From positions 29,840,913 to 29,904,912 of the forward strand of contig NC_046677.1 in assembly GCF_003369915.1 (NCBI RefSeq): DNA of 64,000 nucleotides, given 5' to 3'. The translations under genes and the position numbers were made by a program. This document shows, one piece after another, positions 34,875-45,629 of this stretch (its first letter is position 1; every line of letters starts with the position of its first letter). A model generated the notes under the pieces. It did no database searches. It saw nothing but the letters and a program-made list of their open reading frames with translations, and was not told where the DNA came from. The stretch comes from Drosophila miranda. Its lineage: Eukaryota > Arthropoda > Insecta > Diptera > Drosophilidae.

Positions 34875-36054
34875 TTAATTAACAGACGACTCGGAAATGG
34901 CGTAACAGAAGCCCGAGCCAGCTCCGGCCAACTTCACGCGTCCCGGGATTTCCACGAGTGTAGGGCTGCATCTGGAAATTGATCGAAAATTGAATTTAAA
35001 GCCAATCCACTGGCAGAAGGGAGATTCTTACACATTCTCTGTACTGTTGCTGCCACAGTTTCCGTGCTCGTTCCAGCCCCAGGTGTAGATCTCGCCGGCT
35101 GTGGTCCGCAGCAGGCCGTGCTCTGCCCCCATGTGCACGCGAGCAGGCGTCTGGCCGTCGGGCAGTCGGAGGCTCAGTGGCTGGGGCACCGCCTGCTGCT
35201 CGCTGATCGAGCCCGTGCCCAGCTGTCCGTAGCAGTTGCGGCCCCACATGAGGATCTCGTTGTTGCGGAGCAGCGCCGCATTGTGGGTCCAGCCGACGGC
35301 CAGCTGCCGCACGTCCTCCTCGAAGAGGAAGGCGTTGGACTGGCCGAACTTGTTGTCGCCCAAAGACAGAATCCGCTTGGTGCTGCCGCCCTCCTGGGTC
35401 AGGTCCACGCACTTGAGCAGCATGTGGTGCTGGCCGCTGGAGAGGGCCACGATGCGCAGCTCGTTCGGATTGTGCACCTGGATCTTCATCGTGTTGCAGC
35501 GGTGCAGGGTGGTGGCCGTGATGTCCAGCTCGATGGGCGGGGGGTCCATGACGCGCAGCCGCCCGAACACGTAGATCTTGTGGTCCTGCGTGAGCACTGC
35601 GCAGTGGCGCAGCCCGAAGCTGATGGCCAGCGCAGGCTCCTCCTTGGGCAGCCGCACGGGGAGGGGCCGACGGACGGCCATGAACCCGCGCTGGCAGATC
35701 CCCAGCTGCTGGAAGGCGTTGGAGCCCCACACGAAGAGTCGCTTGGTCAGGGTTATCCCGCCAGAGATGTCCCAGCCGCAGCTAACCGTTTCAATGGGCA
35801 CCTCCTGAAAGAATCGAGAGGTGAAAGTGGCCTTTGATGGATGGCAGCGTTGGTGTCACCTCAAAGTACTCTGAGGGAATCATCTGGAACTCGTTGTGGC
35901 ACTCCTCCGTCGAGTCCAGGCCCAGTTGTCCGCGATTGTTCCAGCCGCAGGCGTGCACCCTTCCGCTCGTGTCCAGGACGAGTACGTGCCCCCCGCCGCC
36001 GCGAATGCAGCGCACCAGCTGGGGGGCGAAGGAGTGTCTGGTCAGGCGCTGCGG
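34875..36054 (-). pseudogene. SERGEF: SERGEF copy A, 5'-truncated by the unit junction
   Basis: RCC1-repeat gene of the SERGEF (DelGEF) type, lacking its start. Exon 4 (34,875-34,971), exon 3 (35,032-35,804) and the 3' part of exon 2 (35,860-36,054) match the whole gene in unit C. Exon 2 then runs straight into interspersed-repeat DNA at 36,054, losing the first exon, the first 101-bp intron and the first RCC1 motif. The frame upstream of the junction meets a stop before any ATG. The remainder has no frameshift or stop, so the truncation is recent. Transcription would need a promoter from the neighbouring repeat. Confidence 0.9.
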
Positions 36055-36931
36055 CCTACGCGTCTCGCTTTCTGTTCAATTTTTTTTGTCGTCTTAGCTC
36101 CGCGTTCTTTGGCCGCAAAAAGCAGTAAAAAGCTTATACAAATCGCAAAATATATTCGCGCTATTTGTGTTAGTGCAGTGCAGTGGGAAATATCCAAAAT
36201 CCTGGCTCTAAAGTGTTTTTTTTTTAAACTAAAAAAATTGCATGCCTGATGGTTGATGTGTGGAAATGTGCAGTGCAGCAAGTGGCTTATACATATGTAT
36301 GCACATATTAATGTATATCTAATACACCTACATATGTGCGTGCATATGTATGTACATATGTATATTTTGAAAGCTGAAAGCTTTTCATTCGATCTCGAGG
36401 TTGCCTTGCCCTTCGTTCGCCATGGCATACGTGCCAAATGCACATCTATCGCTCTCTCTTTCTAACACTGCAGGAGAACTAGGCGCAGACAAGAAGCAGA
36501 TCAAAAAGGAAGAGTAAGAGAGAGCGCTGCCAATAAGGTAAGAAACTCTCTCTTTTGTTATGCGTGTGCTCTTATTGGAAACGGCTAAAGGGGTGAAAAT
36601 CATGCGAAAAATTGAATTTGCTACGGAAATCTCACCACAGAAATATGAGCGCGGGTCTTGTTCTCTTTTTTGTCATAGGAACAATAAAGGGTTTGGAAAT
36701 GGACATAAAAAAGGGAAAGAAAAATTAATGTAATAAAGATGACCAAAGACAATTTATTACTTTGTTTTTCCCCATTAGGCAAATGGGGAAAAACAATGTA
36801 CTCGTAGTAAGCCATTTTCCAAGAAAAGAACAATTTCCCAATGTAATTTTAGTATGGGCCTTGTTACACCTTGAACTGGAACTTAATTGGATGTACTTAG
36901 CATAGAATAACAATTTAACAAGTATTACTGG
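36054..36931 (-). repeat. partial repeat family 2 at the A/B junction
   Basis: Matches 25,268-26,146 nearly base for base and begins abruptly at the SERGEF junction. It separates the truncated SERGEF (leftward) from P1 of unit B (rightward). Confidence 0.85.
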
Positions 36932-37160
36932 ATAATTCTGTACAATTTCACCATGTTTGTGGCTTTTCAAAAAAAATTTGTTGAGTTCCTGGAGCCACTG
37001 GTCCCTGATTCAAGCGGCATCTGCTGCAGTTTCCACATTTGGGACTCGGGTACCTCAACATTTGTATGTTTATGCTTTTCAAGCTCTCCCTCTTTCTCCA
37101 TGACCTTGTTCGAATTCAAGGTCAATCTACCCTTCCGCAGGGAGTCAACTTTTAATTGAA

Positions 37161-37171
37161 GATAAGATAAG
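37161..37171 (+). promoter_or_regulatory. paired GATA sites upstream of P1 (unit B)
   Basis: GATAAGATAAG, as in unit A. Confidence 0.55.
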
Positions 37172-37596
37172 AACATTAGTTTTCAGACCATATTTATCTC
37201 TGCAAATTGATTTGTTTACCATACAATTATGACCTCTTCCTTATCAATGAAGCCCAGTCCGAAAAGTGCAATTGTTTCTACAATTTTTCATTCAAAATCC
37301 GTCATTTAGATTCTTGGAAAGCCCAGTGTCTGCGTTTAATGGTTAATATATTTTTTTTGTTTATTTTTGGCACGTCTGCGATTCGTGTAAACGATCGGCA
37401 TGGACAATCGATCACATGAGATATCTTTTTCCAGTAAATTTTATCTATCGGTGATCCATTGCGGCCGGCTTTGCCCTTGTCATGGGGTCGAGCCAATAAA
37501 AGGCCGTTCCCTGGGGGTGTCTTCAGCAGTCCGGCCCCTGACACTAAAAGGGCATCATCGAAAAGACAGTTTAACGAGAATCTAAAAAGGAATAAA

Positions 37597-38802
37597 ATGT
37601 TCAAGTGGTTTGTGCTACTGTGTGTACTGGCGCTGGCCAGTGCCGAGCTGCAGAGGATCAAGATCCACAAGAGCGAGCACAAGAGGAGTCGCCAGCATGT
37701 GAAGCAGGAGGTGCGCTCGCTGAGGCACAAGTATCAGCAGCTCATCGAGAACTACGTGGTGTACGACTACGGACAGCCGGACTACGGAAATGATTATCCG
37801 TCGAACAGCGAGCCGGACTACACCACCGAGGAGCTGGGCAACTCGATGAACATGTACTACTACGGACAGATCAGCATCGGCACTCCGCCGCAGTACTTCA
37901 ACGTGGTGTTCGACACCGGCTCCTCCAACCTGTGGATACCCTCGGCCCAGTGCCTGTCCACGGACGTGGCCTGCCAGCAGCACAACCAGTACAACGCCAG
38001 TGCCTCGTCCACGTATGTGGCCAACAGCCAGAACTTCTCGATCCAGTACGGAACGGGCAGTGTGACCGGATACCTGGCCACGGATACTGTGACCATCAAC
38101 GGACTGGCCATTGCCAATCAGACCTTCGGCGAGGCGGTGTCGCAGCCGGGCAGCAGCTTCACGGACGTCGCCTTCGATGGGATCCTGGGAATGGGATACC
38201 AGACGATAGCCGTGGACTCCGTGGTGCCGCCGTTCTACAACCTGTACGAGCAGGGGCTCATCGATGAGCCGACCTTCGGCTTCTATCTGGCGAGGAACGG
38301 CTCCTCCGAGGAGGGTGGCCAGCTGCTGCTCGGCGGCGTCGATGAGACGCTGATGGCCGGCGATCTCACCTACGTGCCCGTCTCCCAGGAGGGATACTGG
38401 CAGTTCAGCGTGGACAGCATCTCCTGGAACGGCACGGTGCTGTGCGACGGCTGCCAGGCCATTGCCGACACGGGTACCTCCCTGCTGGCCTGTCCCCAGG
38501 CGGTCTATACCCAGATAAATCAGCTCATTGGGGCCGTCCTCATCGAAGGCAGCAACTACATTCCCTGCGCCACCTTGGACTCCCTTCCCGTGCTGAGCTT
38601 CAACATTGGGGGCACCACCTTCGACCTGCCTGCCTCTGCGTACATCAGCGTGTTCCACGACGAAGGCTATACGTCCTGCATGTCCACCTTCACCGAAATC
38701 GGCACCGACTTCTGGGTCCTGGGCGATGTCTTCCTCGGCCAGTACTACACGCAGTTCGATTTTGGCCAGAATCGCGTGGGTTTCGCTCCTTTGAGCAACT
38801 AA
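37597..38802 (+). CDS. P1 copy B: pepsin-like aspartic protease, 401 aa, whole
   Basis: An intronless A1-family protease with canonical features. The signal peptide is [17 protein letters not shown] Lys/Arg-rich propeptide contains [15 protein letters not shown], and the mature domain starts near [15 protein letters not shown]. The catalytic motifs are [10 protein letters not shown] and IADTGTSLLA, the flap [12 protein letters not shown] is standard, and the three Cys pairs are present ([18 protein letters not shown]). This predicts a fully active, acid-type digestive endopeptidase secreted into the gut. The start was chosen at 37,597 because it gives the signal peptide and follows AATAAA-rich leader DNA; an upstream in-frame ATG (37,459) would put 46 residues before it. 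From memory it resembles melanogaster CG33128. The promoter is AATAAAAGG at 37,495 with GATA sites upstream. Confidence 0.95.
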   Translation: MFKWFVLLCVLALASAELQRIKIHKSEHKRSRQHVKQEVRSLRHKYQQLIENYVVYDYGQPDYGNDYPSNSEPDYTTEELGNSMNMYYYGQISIGTPPQYFNVVFDTGSSNLWIPSAQCLSTDVACQQHNQYNASASSTYVANSQNFSIQYGTGSVTGYLATDTVTINGLAIANQTFGEAVSQPGSSFTDVAFDGILGMGYQTIAVDSVVPPFYNLYEQGLIDEPTFGFYLARNGSSEEGGQLLLGGVDETLMAGDLTYVPVSQEGYWQFSVDSISWNGTVLCDGCQAIADTGTSLLACPQAVYTQINQLIGAVLIEGSNYIPCATLDSLPVLSFNIGGTTFDLPASAYISVFHDEGYTSCMSTFTEIGTDFWVLGDVFLGQYYTQFDFGQNRVGFAPLSN

Positions 38803-38927
38803 GTTTTGTTCTTCTTCGAGAAATATGCAATAATAAATGTGGAATGCCCTCCCCCGCACCCCCGAAATATGTTTCTTGACGCTATCACGTGTGAAATTCT
38901 TGGCCCAACGGTGCACGGCCAGAGCGG

Positions 38928-38943
38928 CTATAAATACGTGACC
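38928..38943 (+). promoter_or_regulatory. core promoter of P2 (unit B)
   Basis: CTATAAATACGTGACC is retained, although the leader after it is mostly deleted in this unit. Confidence 0.75.
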
Positions 38944-38983
38944 GAAGGGCGGTCACACATTGAAGTGGTGCTGCTGTAAACTG

Positions 38984-40180
38984 ATGCTAATACTGGCCCT
39001 CTGCTCATTGGAGGTGGAGTGTCGGAGGCGCCTGAAGGTGGGCAGACGCCGGAATCCCCAGGCGAGTCATCTCAATGTGCAGAACGAGCTCAAGTCCCTG
39101 TCGATAAAACACAAACTGAATGCCACCACAACAGCACCAGAGACAGCAACAGCAACAGAGACAACAAAGGACTCTGGCTCGATTGGGACTAGATTGGGGA
39201 ATGCCTTCAACACGGAGTACTATCTGCCAGTGACGATTGGCACCCCGCCGCAGGAGTTCATCCTGCTGATCGATACGGGCTCTGCGAATCTCTGGGTGCC
39301 CTCCAGCAAGTGTCCGGCCACGGTCAAGTCCTGCGTGAGCCACAACCAGTACGACTCAAAGTCCTCGAGCTCGTATGTGGCCAATGGCACGGCCTTCACG
39401 ATCGAATACGCCTCGAAGTCGCAGGGAGGAGTGGCGCTCTCGGGCATCCTGTCGCAGGACACGGTCACCATAGCGGAGCTGGCCATTCAGAGGCAGGTCT
39501 TTGCCGAGATCACCGAACAGCCAGAGGCCACGTTTCTCTCCTCCCCCTTCGACGGGATGTTGGGTCTGGGCTACGCGAGTATCTCGATCGGCGGGGTCAC
39601 TCCGCCGTTCTACAACCTGGTGGCCCAAGGGCTGATCAAGCACCCGGTCTTCTCCATCTATCTGAACAGGAACGGCACCAATGCCACAGACGGGGGCGAG
39701 CTAGTTCTCGGCGGCATTGATGCGACACTCTTCAGCGGCTGCCTCACCTACGTCCCCGTCTCCCAGCAGGGATACTGGCAGTTCGTGATGACCAGTGCGG
39801 TGCTGGGCGGGAAGACCTTTTGCACCCACTGCCAGGCCATACTCGATGTGGGCACTTCCCTGCTGGTGGCTCCAACAGCCGCGATCAAAAAGATCAACCA
39901 GTTGTTGGCTGTGCTCAATCCGCAGGACACGAGCGGCGTTTTTCTGGTCAACTGCTCGACGATAGCCAGCCTGCCGACGATGGTTTTCACCATTGCCCGA
40001 AAGGAGTTCCCCCTGCAGCCATCCGACTATATTCTGCAGTACGGGGAGACGTGTGTCTCGAGCTTCACCAGCCTCGCGGGCAGTGACCTGTGGATACTCG
40101 GCGAGGTCTTTATGGGCGCCTACTACACGGTCTATGACATGGGCTACAATCAAATTGGACTGGCCACGGCTATGCATTGA
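38984..40180 (+). CDS. P2 copy B: start region deleted, possible restart
   Basis: The body is nearly identical to P2 copies A and C, with the DTG and DVG catalytic motifs. Relative to unit A, 28 bp (28,178-28,205 in A coordinates) are missing. They include the end of the leader and the normal ATG, and the cut is flanked by TGA on both sides. The next in-frame ATG, at 38,984, would give a protein beginning MLILALCSLEVEC, still a plausible though short signal peptide, about 398 aa long. With the TSS predicted near TCACAC, the leader would be only about 25-30 nt. It may therefore be a working gene with a trimmed N-terminus or the first step of decay. One adjacent codon also differs (Asn to Cys). 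Confidence 0.75.
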   Translation: MLILALCSLEVECRRRLKVGRRRNPQASHLNVQNELKSLSIKHKLNATTTAPETATATETTKDSGSIGTRLGNAFNTEYYLPVTIGTPPQEFILLIDTGSANLWVPSSKCPATVKSCVSHNQYDSKSSSSYVANGTAFTIEYASKSQGGVALSGILSQDTVTIAELAIQRQVFAEITEQPEATFLSSPFDGMLGLGYASISIGGVTPPFYNLVAQGLIKHPVFSIYLNRNGTNATDGGELVLGGIDATLFSGCLTYVPVSQQGYWQFVMTSAVLGGKTFCTHCQAILDVGTSLLVAPTAAIKKINQLLAVLNPQDTSGVFLVNCSTIASLPTMVFTIARKEFPLQPSDYILQYGETCVSSFTSLAGSDLWILGEVFMGAYYTVYDMGYNQIGLATAMH

Positions 40181-40774
40181 ATGGGAATTGAATTGATGCC
40201 AAATGAATGTTAGGGTATCCAAGTGCTTGCGCATTGTATAGGAAATTTGAGTTGGGAGATGTCTAAATGTACTCAAATATATTCATAAATAGTGTCCAAT
40301 ATAATAATCAATATAATAGAATACAACTATAATAATAAATAATGTTTAAAAGAAACTAAAAAGCTTTAGGGGTCCGATAATCAAATATAGAGCATATTAA
40401 AGTCTAAGCTAAGTCCTACAATGCTCTAAACTGTGCTTTTAGTTCTCATAAGGAGTTTAGTGTTTCGTGCACCAACCCCTGGCTCACCCGCTTCTCTTCG
40501 TTCGGCTTAATCGCTTTGTTCGGTTCTCTCGCTCCGTTTCGGCCGCGTCCACTCGCTTTGCTCGCACGGAGCGCAAATATGAGTACAAAATTTGGGACTT
40601 TTTTATATAATTGAGAGACTTAGCACACAGCACCACCCTATAGAAACTATATTACTCGATAAATCACATAATGAGAACCAAATTATGTGTGTTTTCGGCA
40701 CATGGCACGGCCTTACGTGCGAATGTTATGCCACCAAATCCAGCTTTTGGCCCGATAAAGCCCTATTCAAAGAC

Positions 40775-40780
40775 TATAAG
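40775..40780 (+). promoter_or_regulatory. TATA element of P3 (unit B)
   Basis: TATAAG, as in units A and C. Confidence 0.5.
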
Positions 40781-40819
40781 TACTGCAGCGCGGACTGGAG
40801 ATTGAGCAGAGTTTCAAAC

Positions 40820-41983
40820 ATGAATCGACGTGTGGTTATCCTGCTGCTCTGTGCGTTCCTCTGTGCCAGTGAGGCGTTTCACAGAATTGCGATGCAGCGA
40901 CACAGGCACCGCAAGCTGCCACATGGCCGACACCTGTGGGCCAGTCGGAAGCACATGCGACGCAAGTTCGGAATGCCAGCAGTAACGACTCAGAGCACCA
41001 CCAACACGACCACCACCAGTGCACCTGCAGAGGCCATCGAACCGCTCTTTAATGCGTTTCAAACCCAGTTCTACGGACCTCTGTTTGTCTCCGATCAAGC
41101 GTTCACCGTGCAGTTCGATACGGGTTAATCGGATCTATGGATTCCCAACTCCAACTGCAGCACCTGCATCAAGGAGTGCGGCAACGCTGTGTTCCAGGCG
41201 GCCAAATCGAAGTCCTTCAAGGCCAACGGCACCTCCTTCAGCATCACCTACGGAGTCGGAAAGGTGAGCGGCGTGACAGCCTCGGAAACGGTGTCCATTG
41301 GGCAGATCTCGATAAAGGACCAGGGCTTCGGGCTGGTCAGCCAAACGGACACGTGCAGCAGCTTCGATGGGGTCCTGGGCTTGGCGTATCCCAGGGCTTC
41401 CGTGACAGGTGCCAGGCCTCCATTCTATCCGATGATCGATCAGAAGTTGGTCGATAGCTCGATATTCTCGTTCCACCTGAAGAGCGGCGACGGGGGATCG
41501 CTGATCTTGGGCGGCTCCAACTCGAGCCTGTACCACGGCTCGTTGACCCACGTGAACGTAACCCAACAGAAAATGTGGCAGTTCACGATGGACTACATTG
41601 GTTTCCCCTCGAAGAAGTGTCGTCGCTGCAACAGCTGCAAGGCCATCATGGACTCGGGCACCTCTCTGATAGTGGGACCCACCGAGGACATCACGCAGCT
41701 GAACACCAAAATCAGGGCCACCTACAATGCCACCAACGGCATCTGGCAGGTGCCCTGTGGGCGAATCAGCTATCTGCCGGTCCTGGAGCTCGGCATCGCC
41801 GGCAAGAAGTTCCAGGTGCGGCCACAGGAGTATGTGATCGCCTACGAAGGGGATGTCTGCATCACGGGCTTCATGGACTTGGCGGGGCTCAATTTCTGGA
41901 TCATCGGAGATGTCTTCTTCAGGGAGCACTATGTGTCGTTCGATGTGGAGCAGAATAGGATTGGCATTGCCAAGGCCAAGTAG
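40820..41983 (+). pseudogene. P3 copy B: same nonsense codon as copy A
   Basis: Identical in structure to copy A. The TAA directly after the DTG codons lies at 41,126-41,128. The rest of the frame is open to 41,983. Sharing this change with unit A, but not with C, shows that A and B come from one ancestor unit or exchanged sequence by conversion. Confidence 0.92.
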
Positions 41984-42859
41984 AAAGGAACATAAATTTC
42001 TGTTAGATTTCTAGAAAATAAAGTTGGAATTTTGTGGTGGATATATCGTATATATAGGGGCACTATTTGGGCTACTTTTGGTACATTTTGGAAGGTGTTC
42101 TATCAATGTCTATAAAGTACCCAATAGCTATACTATATAGTATTTGGTTGTGTGCCTATGTTCGGAGATCTTCAAACTGTGTTCCTTCTTTCACTCATTC
42201 CTCGTTTATGATGGATATTCTTAGCCAATTTTGGACATCTGTGGGTATATATATAATTTGTTTAGAGATTCTTTGGGCAGTCTTTAATTTTGGATTTAAA
42301 TATTACATTTAATTTCCCTTTCTTTACACTTATATTTCTTTTTTAAAGGCCTTTCACTTTTTTGTATTTAACATTTTATTTAGAATGGTTGCTTCTCTTT
42401 GTTTTTTAAATGTTTTGTATACAGTATATATGAAGTGTTTGTATGGAAGGATGTTATGTTATAGTATATATGGAGAAAATCGTTATCTGGTGCAGAATAT
42501 TCATAGAAAATTCAAGCACTTACAAATGCAGAATGTACTGGTCTTTTAAATTTTTTTTTCTATTGAGAAATTCGTATTTTTTAATTGATTTTAAGTTTGA
42601 TTTGGAATGAGCAATATTCGTCAAGGTCTGAACTCTTTGCTAGAAGTTCTACGATTTATATGAATTTATTTTGTAAGAAAAAAAAATTTGATTTCCCGCT
42701 CTAGGAATGCTGAGGCTTTTCTTTAAGAAGAGAGAATCTGTCTCTCGTTTTGAAGACCACTTTAAATTCGAGTTTTCGTAAAATTTAGAGTATACATTTT
42801 CTGTGTATTTCTGTGCCTTAGAAATATTCTTTTTGTTTTTGTGGATGCCTTTCCTGTGC

Positions 42860-44628
42860 CTATTTGCGACCGCCGAAATGTGGAGGTCCGAAATGTGGTC
42901 CCTTGCCATTGGTCCCGTAGATGCCGCGTACTGTACGGTGCTGTTGCTGGTGCTGATGCTGCTGGTGGTGGCGAATCTGCTGCAGTTGTATCTGATGCAA
43001 GGTCACCTGCTGTTGCAGCTCGATATTGGCGTACATCATGGCAGTGGCGGCGACACCAGGATTGGCCACCGAGTGCTGTTGCTGCTGCTGCTGGAGAGCT
43101 ACCTGCTGCTGTTGCTGCTGCTGGAGAGCCGCCTGCTGCTGCTTGAGAGCCACCTGCTGCTGCTTGAGAGCCGCCTGCTGCTTCAGAGCCGCCTGCTGCT
43201 GCTGCTTCAGAGCCGCCTGCTGCTGCTGCTTCAGAGCCGCCTGCTGCTGCTGCTTGAGAGCCTGCTGTTGCTGCTGGAGAGCCACCTGCTGCTGCAGGAG
43301 AGCCGCCTGCTGCTGCAGAGCCGCCTGCTGCTGCTGCTTCAGAGCCGCCTGCTGTTGCTGCTGGAGAGCCACCTGCTGCTGCTGCTTCAGAGCCGCCTGC
43401 TGCTGCTGCTTCAGAGCCGCCTGCTGCTGCTGCTGGAGAGCCGCCTGCTGCTGCAGGAGAGCCGCCTGCTGCTTCAGAGCCGCCTGCTGCTGCTGCTTCA
43501 GAGCCGCCTGCTGCTGCTGCTGGAGAGCCGCCTGCTGCTGCAGGAGAGCCGCCTGCTGCTTCAGAGCCGCCTGCTGCTGCTGCTGCTGCTTCAGAGCCGC
43601 CTGCTGCTGCTGCTTGAGAGCCGCCTGTTGCTGCTGGAGAGCCGCCTGTTGCTGCTGGAGAGCCGCCTGCTGCTGCTGGTAGTGGTGGTGTTGCTGCTGC
43701 TGCTGCTGTATATTGGCCTGATTGAAATTCATGCCCATGAGCTCCTGGTAAATGTGTCCGATGGCCATTTCCGTGGCACTGGGCAGATGTCCATGGGCGT
43801 GCAGGCCAATGTCGATGCCAGCCCCAGCTCCAGCCAGAGCTGCTGCCTCGGCTATGACCCTGGGCAGTGTCGCTGGCGAATAATGACGCGGATGATGCTG
43901 CTGCTGTGGAAGCAGCGCTGCAGGTCCTGGCTGATTCGCGGCCTTGTGCTGCGGCTGCTGGGACATTGCCATGCCGCAAATTCCGGATGAAGAGGGTCCC
44001 TGAAATACGGATAGAGTTGGGGTTTTCCTCAGAACAGCTAAGAAGGAGGGCATATTGGGCATATTCTAGCCAACGAATCATCGATTCCTTATTCATTGAA
44101 AGCCTAGAGCACCACTTACCCCCGAGTAGCTTTGGCCGGATACTCCGGCCGATCCAGCCGCAATCTGACTGGAGATTTGGTCGAAGCCCGGCGGCGGTTT
44201 TTTGGTCTTGTCCTCCTCCAAGCCCATGTAGTTGGCGCCAAACAGCGAATAATTCTCGGCCGCCTTGAAGTACTGGGCGGAGCCGTTTTCCGGATCCTTG
44301 CTGTTGTCGCCGTAGAGAGCGCGCTCCACTTCGTGTATAAAGTCCGAGGCGATCTCGCTCACCGCTAGAGCCTCCGCCAGGGCCTCGGCACTCATCGGAG
44401 CATCCTCCTCCACGTGGGGCAGGGGCTTCTCGGGCGGCTCCCAGACCCCAGGGGTAATATCATCGATGGTTGGCTGCCAGATGCGCTTGGCCAGCTGGCT
44501 CGAAACTTTGCCTAAAGCGCGAGACAAACGCTTGGATTATATTTAGTTTAGAGGATTCATTGGTACACACCCTCAGAGGCAGCAATCGCATCGTCCAAAT
44601 ACTTTGAGTTGAAGCTATTCTCCGACAT
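42860..44628 (-). CDS. Gln-rich protein, copy B, about 529 aa
   Basis: Exons on the minus strand are 44,628-44,571, 44,511-44,120 and 43,999-42,860. Exon 1 lacks 24 bases, removing eight residues of the acidic run so that the protein begins MSENSFNSKYLDDAIAASEG. The Gln/Ala-Leu-Lys repeat array differs from copy A in unit number (the exon is 21 bases longer). At the exon 3 start, Met-Gly is replaced by Ile-Cys (SSGICGMAM). All differences keep the frame. Otherwise as copy A, with the same C-terminus GGRK. Confidence 0.8.
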
Positions 44629-45137
44629 CTTTTTGGGCGAGAAAGAAATGAAAATGTTTATTGGAAAGAAACACCGCTGAACGAGAACCTTCACTGCTTC
44701 GAGCGAAATGGAAGTAATCGGATCCCAGTCGTCTGTTCGTTTGTTTATGGCGATCGGTTGCACAAAAAAAATTGATTTATGGGAAATTTATTTTATTTAT
44801 GCGTAGTGAAGTTTCTCGGAATTACTGCCCGACACAGCCGCCTACCACGACAGTGCTGCCCAGTCAGAGGTCGTGGAGGCTTGAGTGGTGTGTGTGCGTG
44901 TGTGTATCAGTGGATGAACTATTGGCAGCACTGGTTAATCTTTTTGTGTATTGGTGAACGAAAAATGCCGGCATACACATGCCCACAGAAGTCTTAAAGT
45001 GAGACTTCTGCGGATCGAAGAAATATCAATCCAATCCATTGCATTTTGCGCAGAAGAAGCGATGTCTAACTTTGGGCGACTTTTTCAGTGCTGCCAATTA
45101 TTTAAGGGAGATAGTTCTCTGCTCTGAGGCATCTATC

Positions 45138-45296
45138 ATGGAACACGAGTGTGTAGAGGCCGGTGCCGCAAATATTTCGAATATTTCATTGCACTTTGAT
45201 GATTCTCCATCGCCATTTGCACTTGTTGGCTTCAAAAACCATAAGCGCCCTCAAATTCATCCACTAATTGCCTGGCAAGCCGCACATTTCGAATAA
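45138..45296 (+). CDS. small ORF, 52 aa, copy B, function unknown
   Basis: The 52 codons and overlapping AATAAA match copy A. Upstream, this unit has sequence changes near 45,065-45,095 (CGACTTTTTCAGTGCTG inserted relative to A) that resemble an acceptor site, so the upstream structure could differ. Confidence 0.28.
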   Translation: MEHECVEAGAANISNISLHFDDSPSPFALVGFKNHKRPQIHPLIAWQAAHFE

Positions 45297-45470
45297 AATC
45301 TATAAAAATCTACCATTTACCATATTTACCTTCTTTTTTCTGTGGAAAAGATTAAGTTTTTGAAACACAAAGCACTTTATTTTCACTGTAAAAATGGCAA
45401 ATAGTATTTGCAACGAAAATTCCGCGGAGTTCAAGTAAAGCTGCTGAAGGTTGAAAAACTTCATTGTTAC

Positions 45471-45478
45471 TATCGATA
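45471..45478 (-). promoter_or_regulatory. DRE motif TATCGATA (unit B)
   Basis: As in unit A. Confidence 0.5.
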
Positions 45479-45629
45479 CATCGATGTTTCTTCAACTATC
45501 GATGGAAGAAAGAGCGCCAACTGCTTGGGTTTGATTATTCGTACAATTTTGCTCATGATCCGACATCAAATACCTCAATTTCGATATTCCGTTTAGTATT
45601 TTTAAGCATTTTTAACATTTATTATAAAA

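Larger units (their letters stand above)
25268..36053 (+). repeat. tandem unit A (10.79 kb)
   Basis: First of three direct, nearly identical units. It carries part of repeat family 2, P1 (broken), P2 (whole), P3 (nonsense codon), the Gln-rich gene, a small ORF and a SERGEF gene cut in exon 2. The right edge joins SERGEF sequence to repeat sequence with a 2-bp overlap (GC). Confidence 0.93.

Noticed and set aside
35064-35837. 257-codon frame antisense to SERGEF exon 3 and its copies
   Set aside because: Shadow of a conserved RCC1 exon with no protein signature.
37615-38916. 433-codon open frame antisense to P1 (also 48,370-49,671 and parts of unit A)
   Set aside because: It mirrors the GC-biased codons of the protease gene, has no recognisable motif and appears wherever P1 does. 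Treated as a shadow frame.
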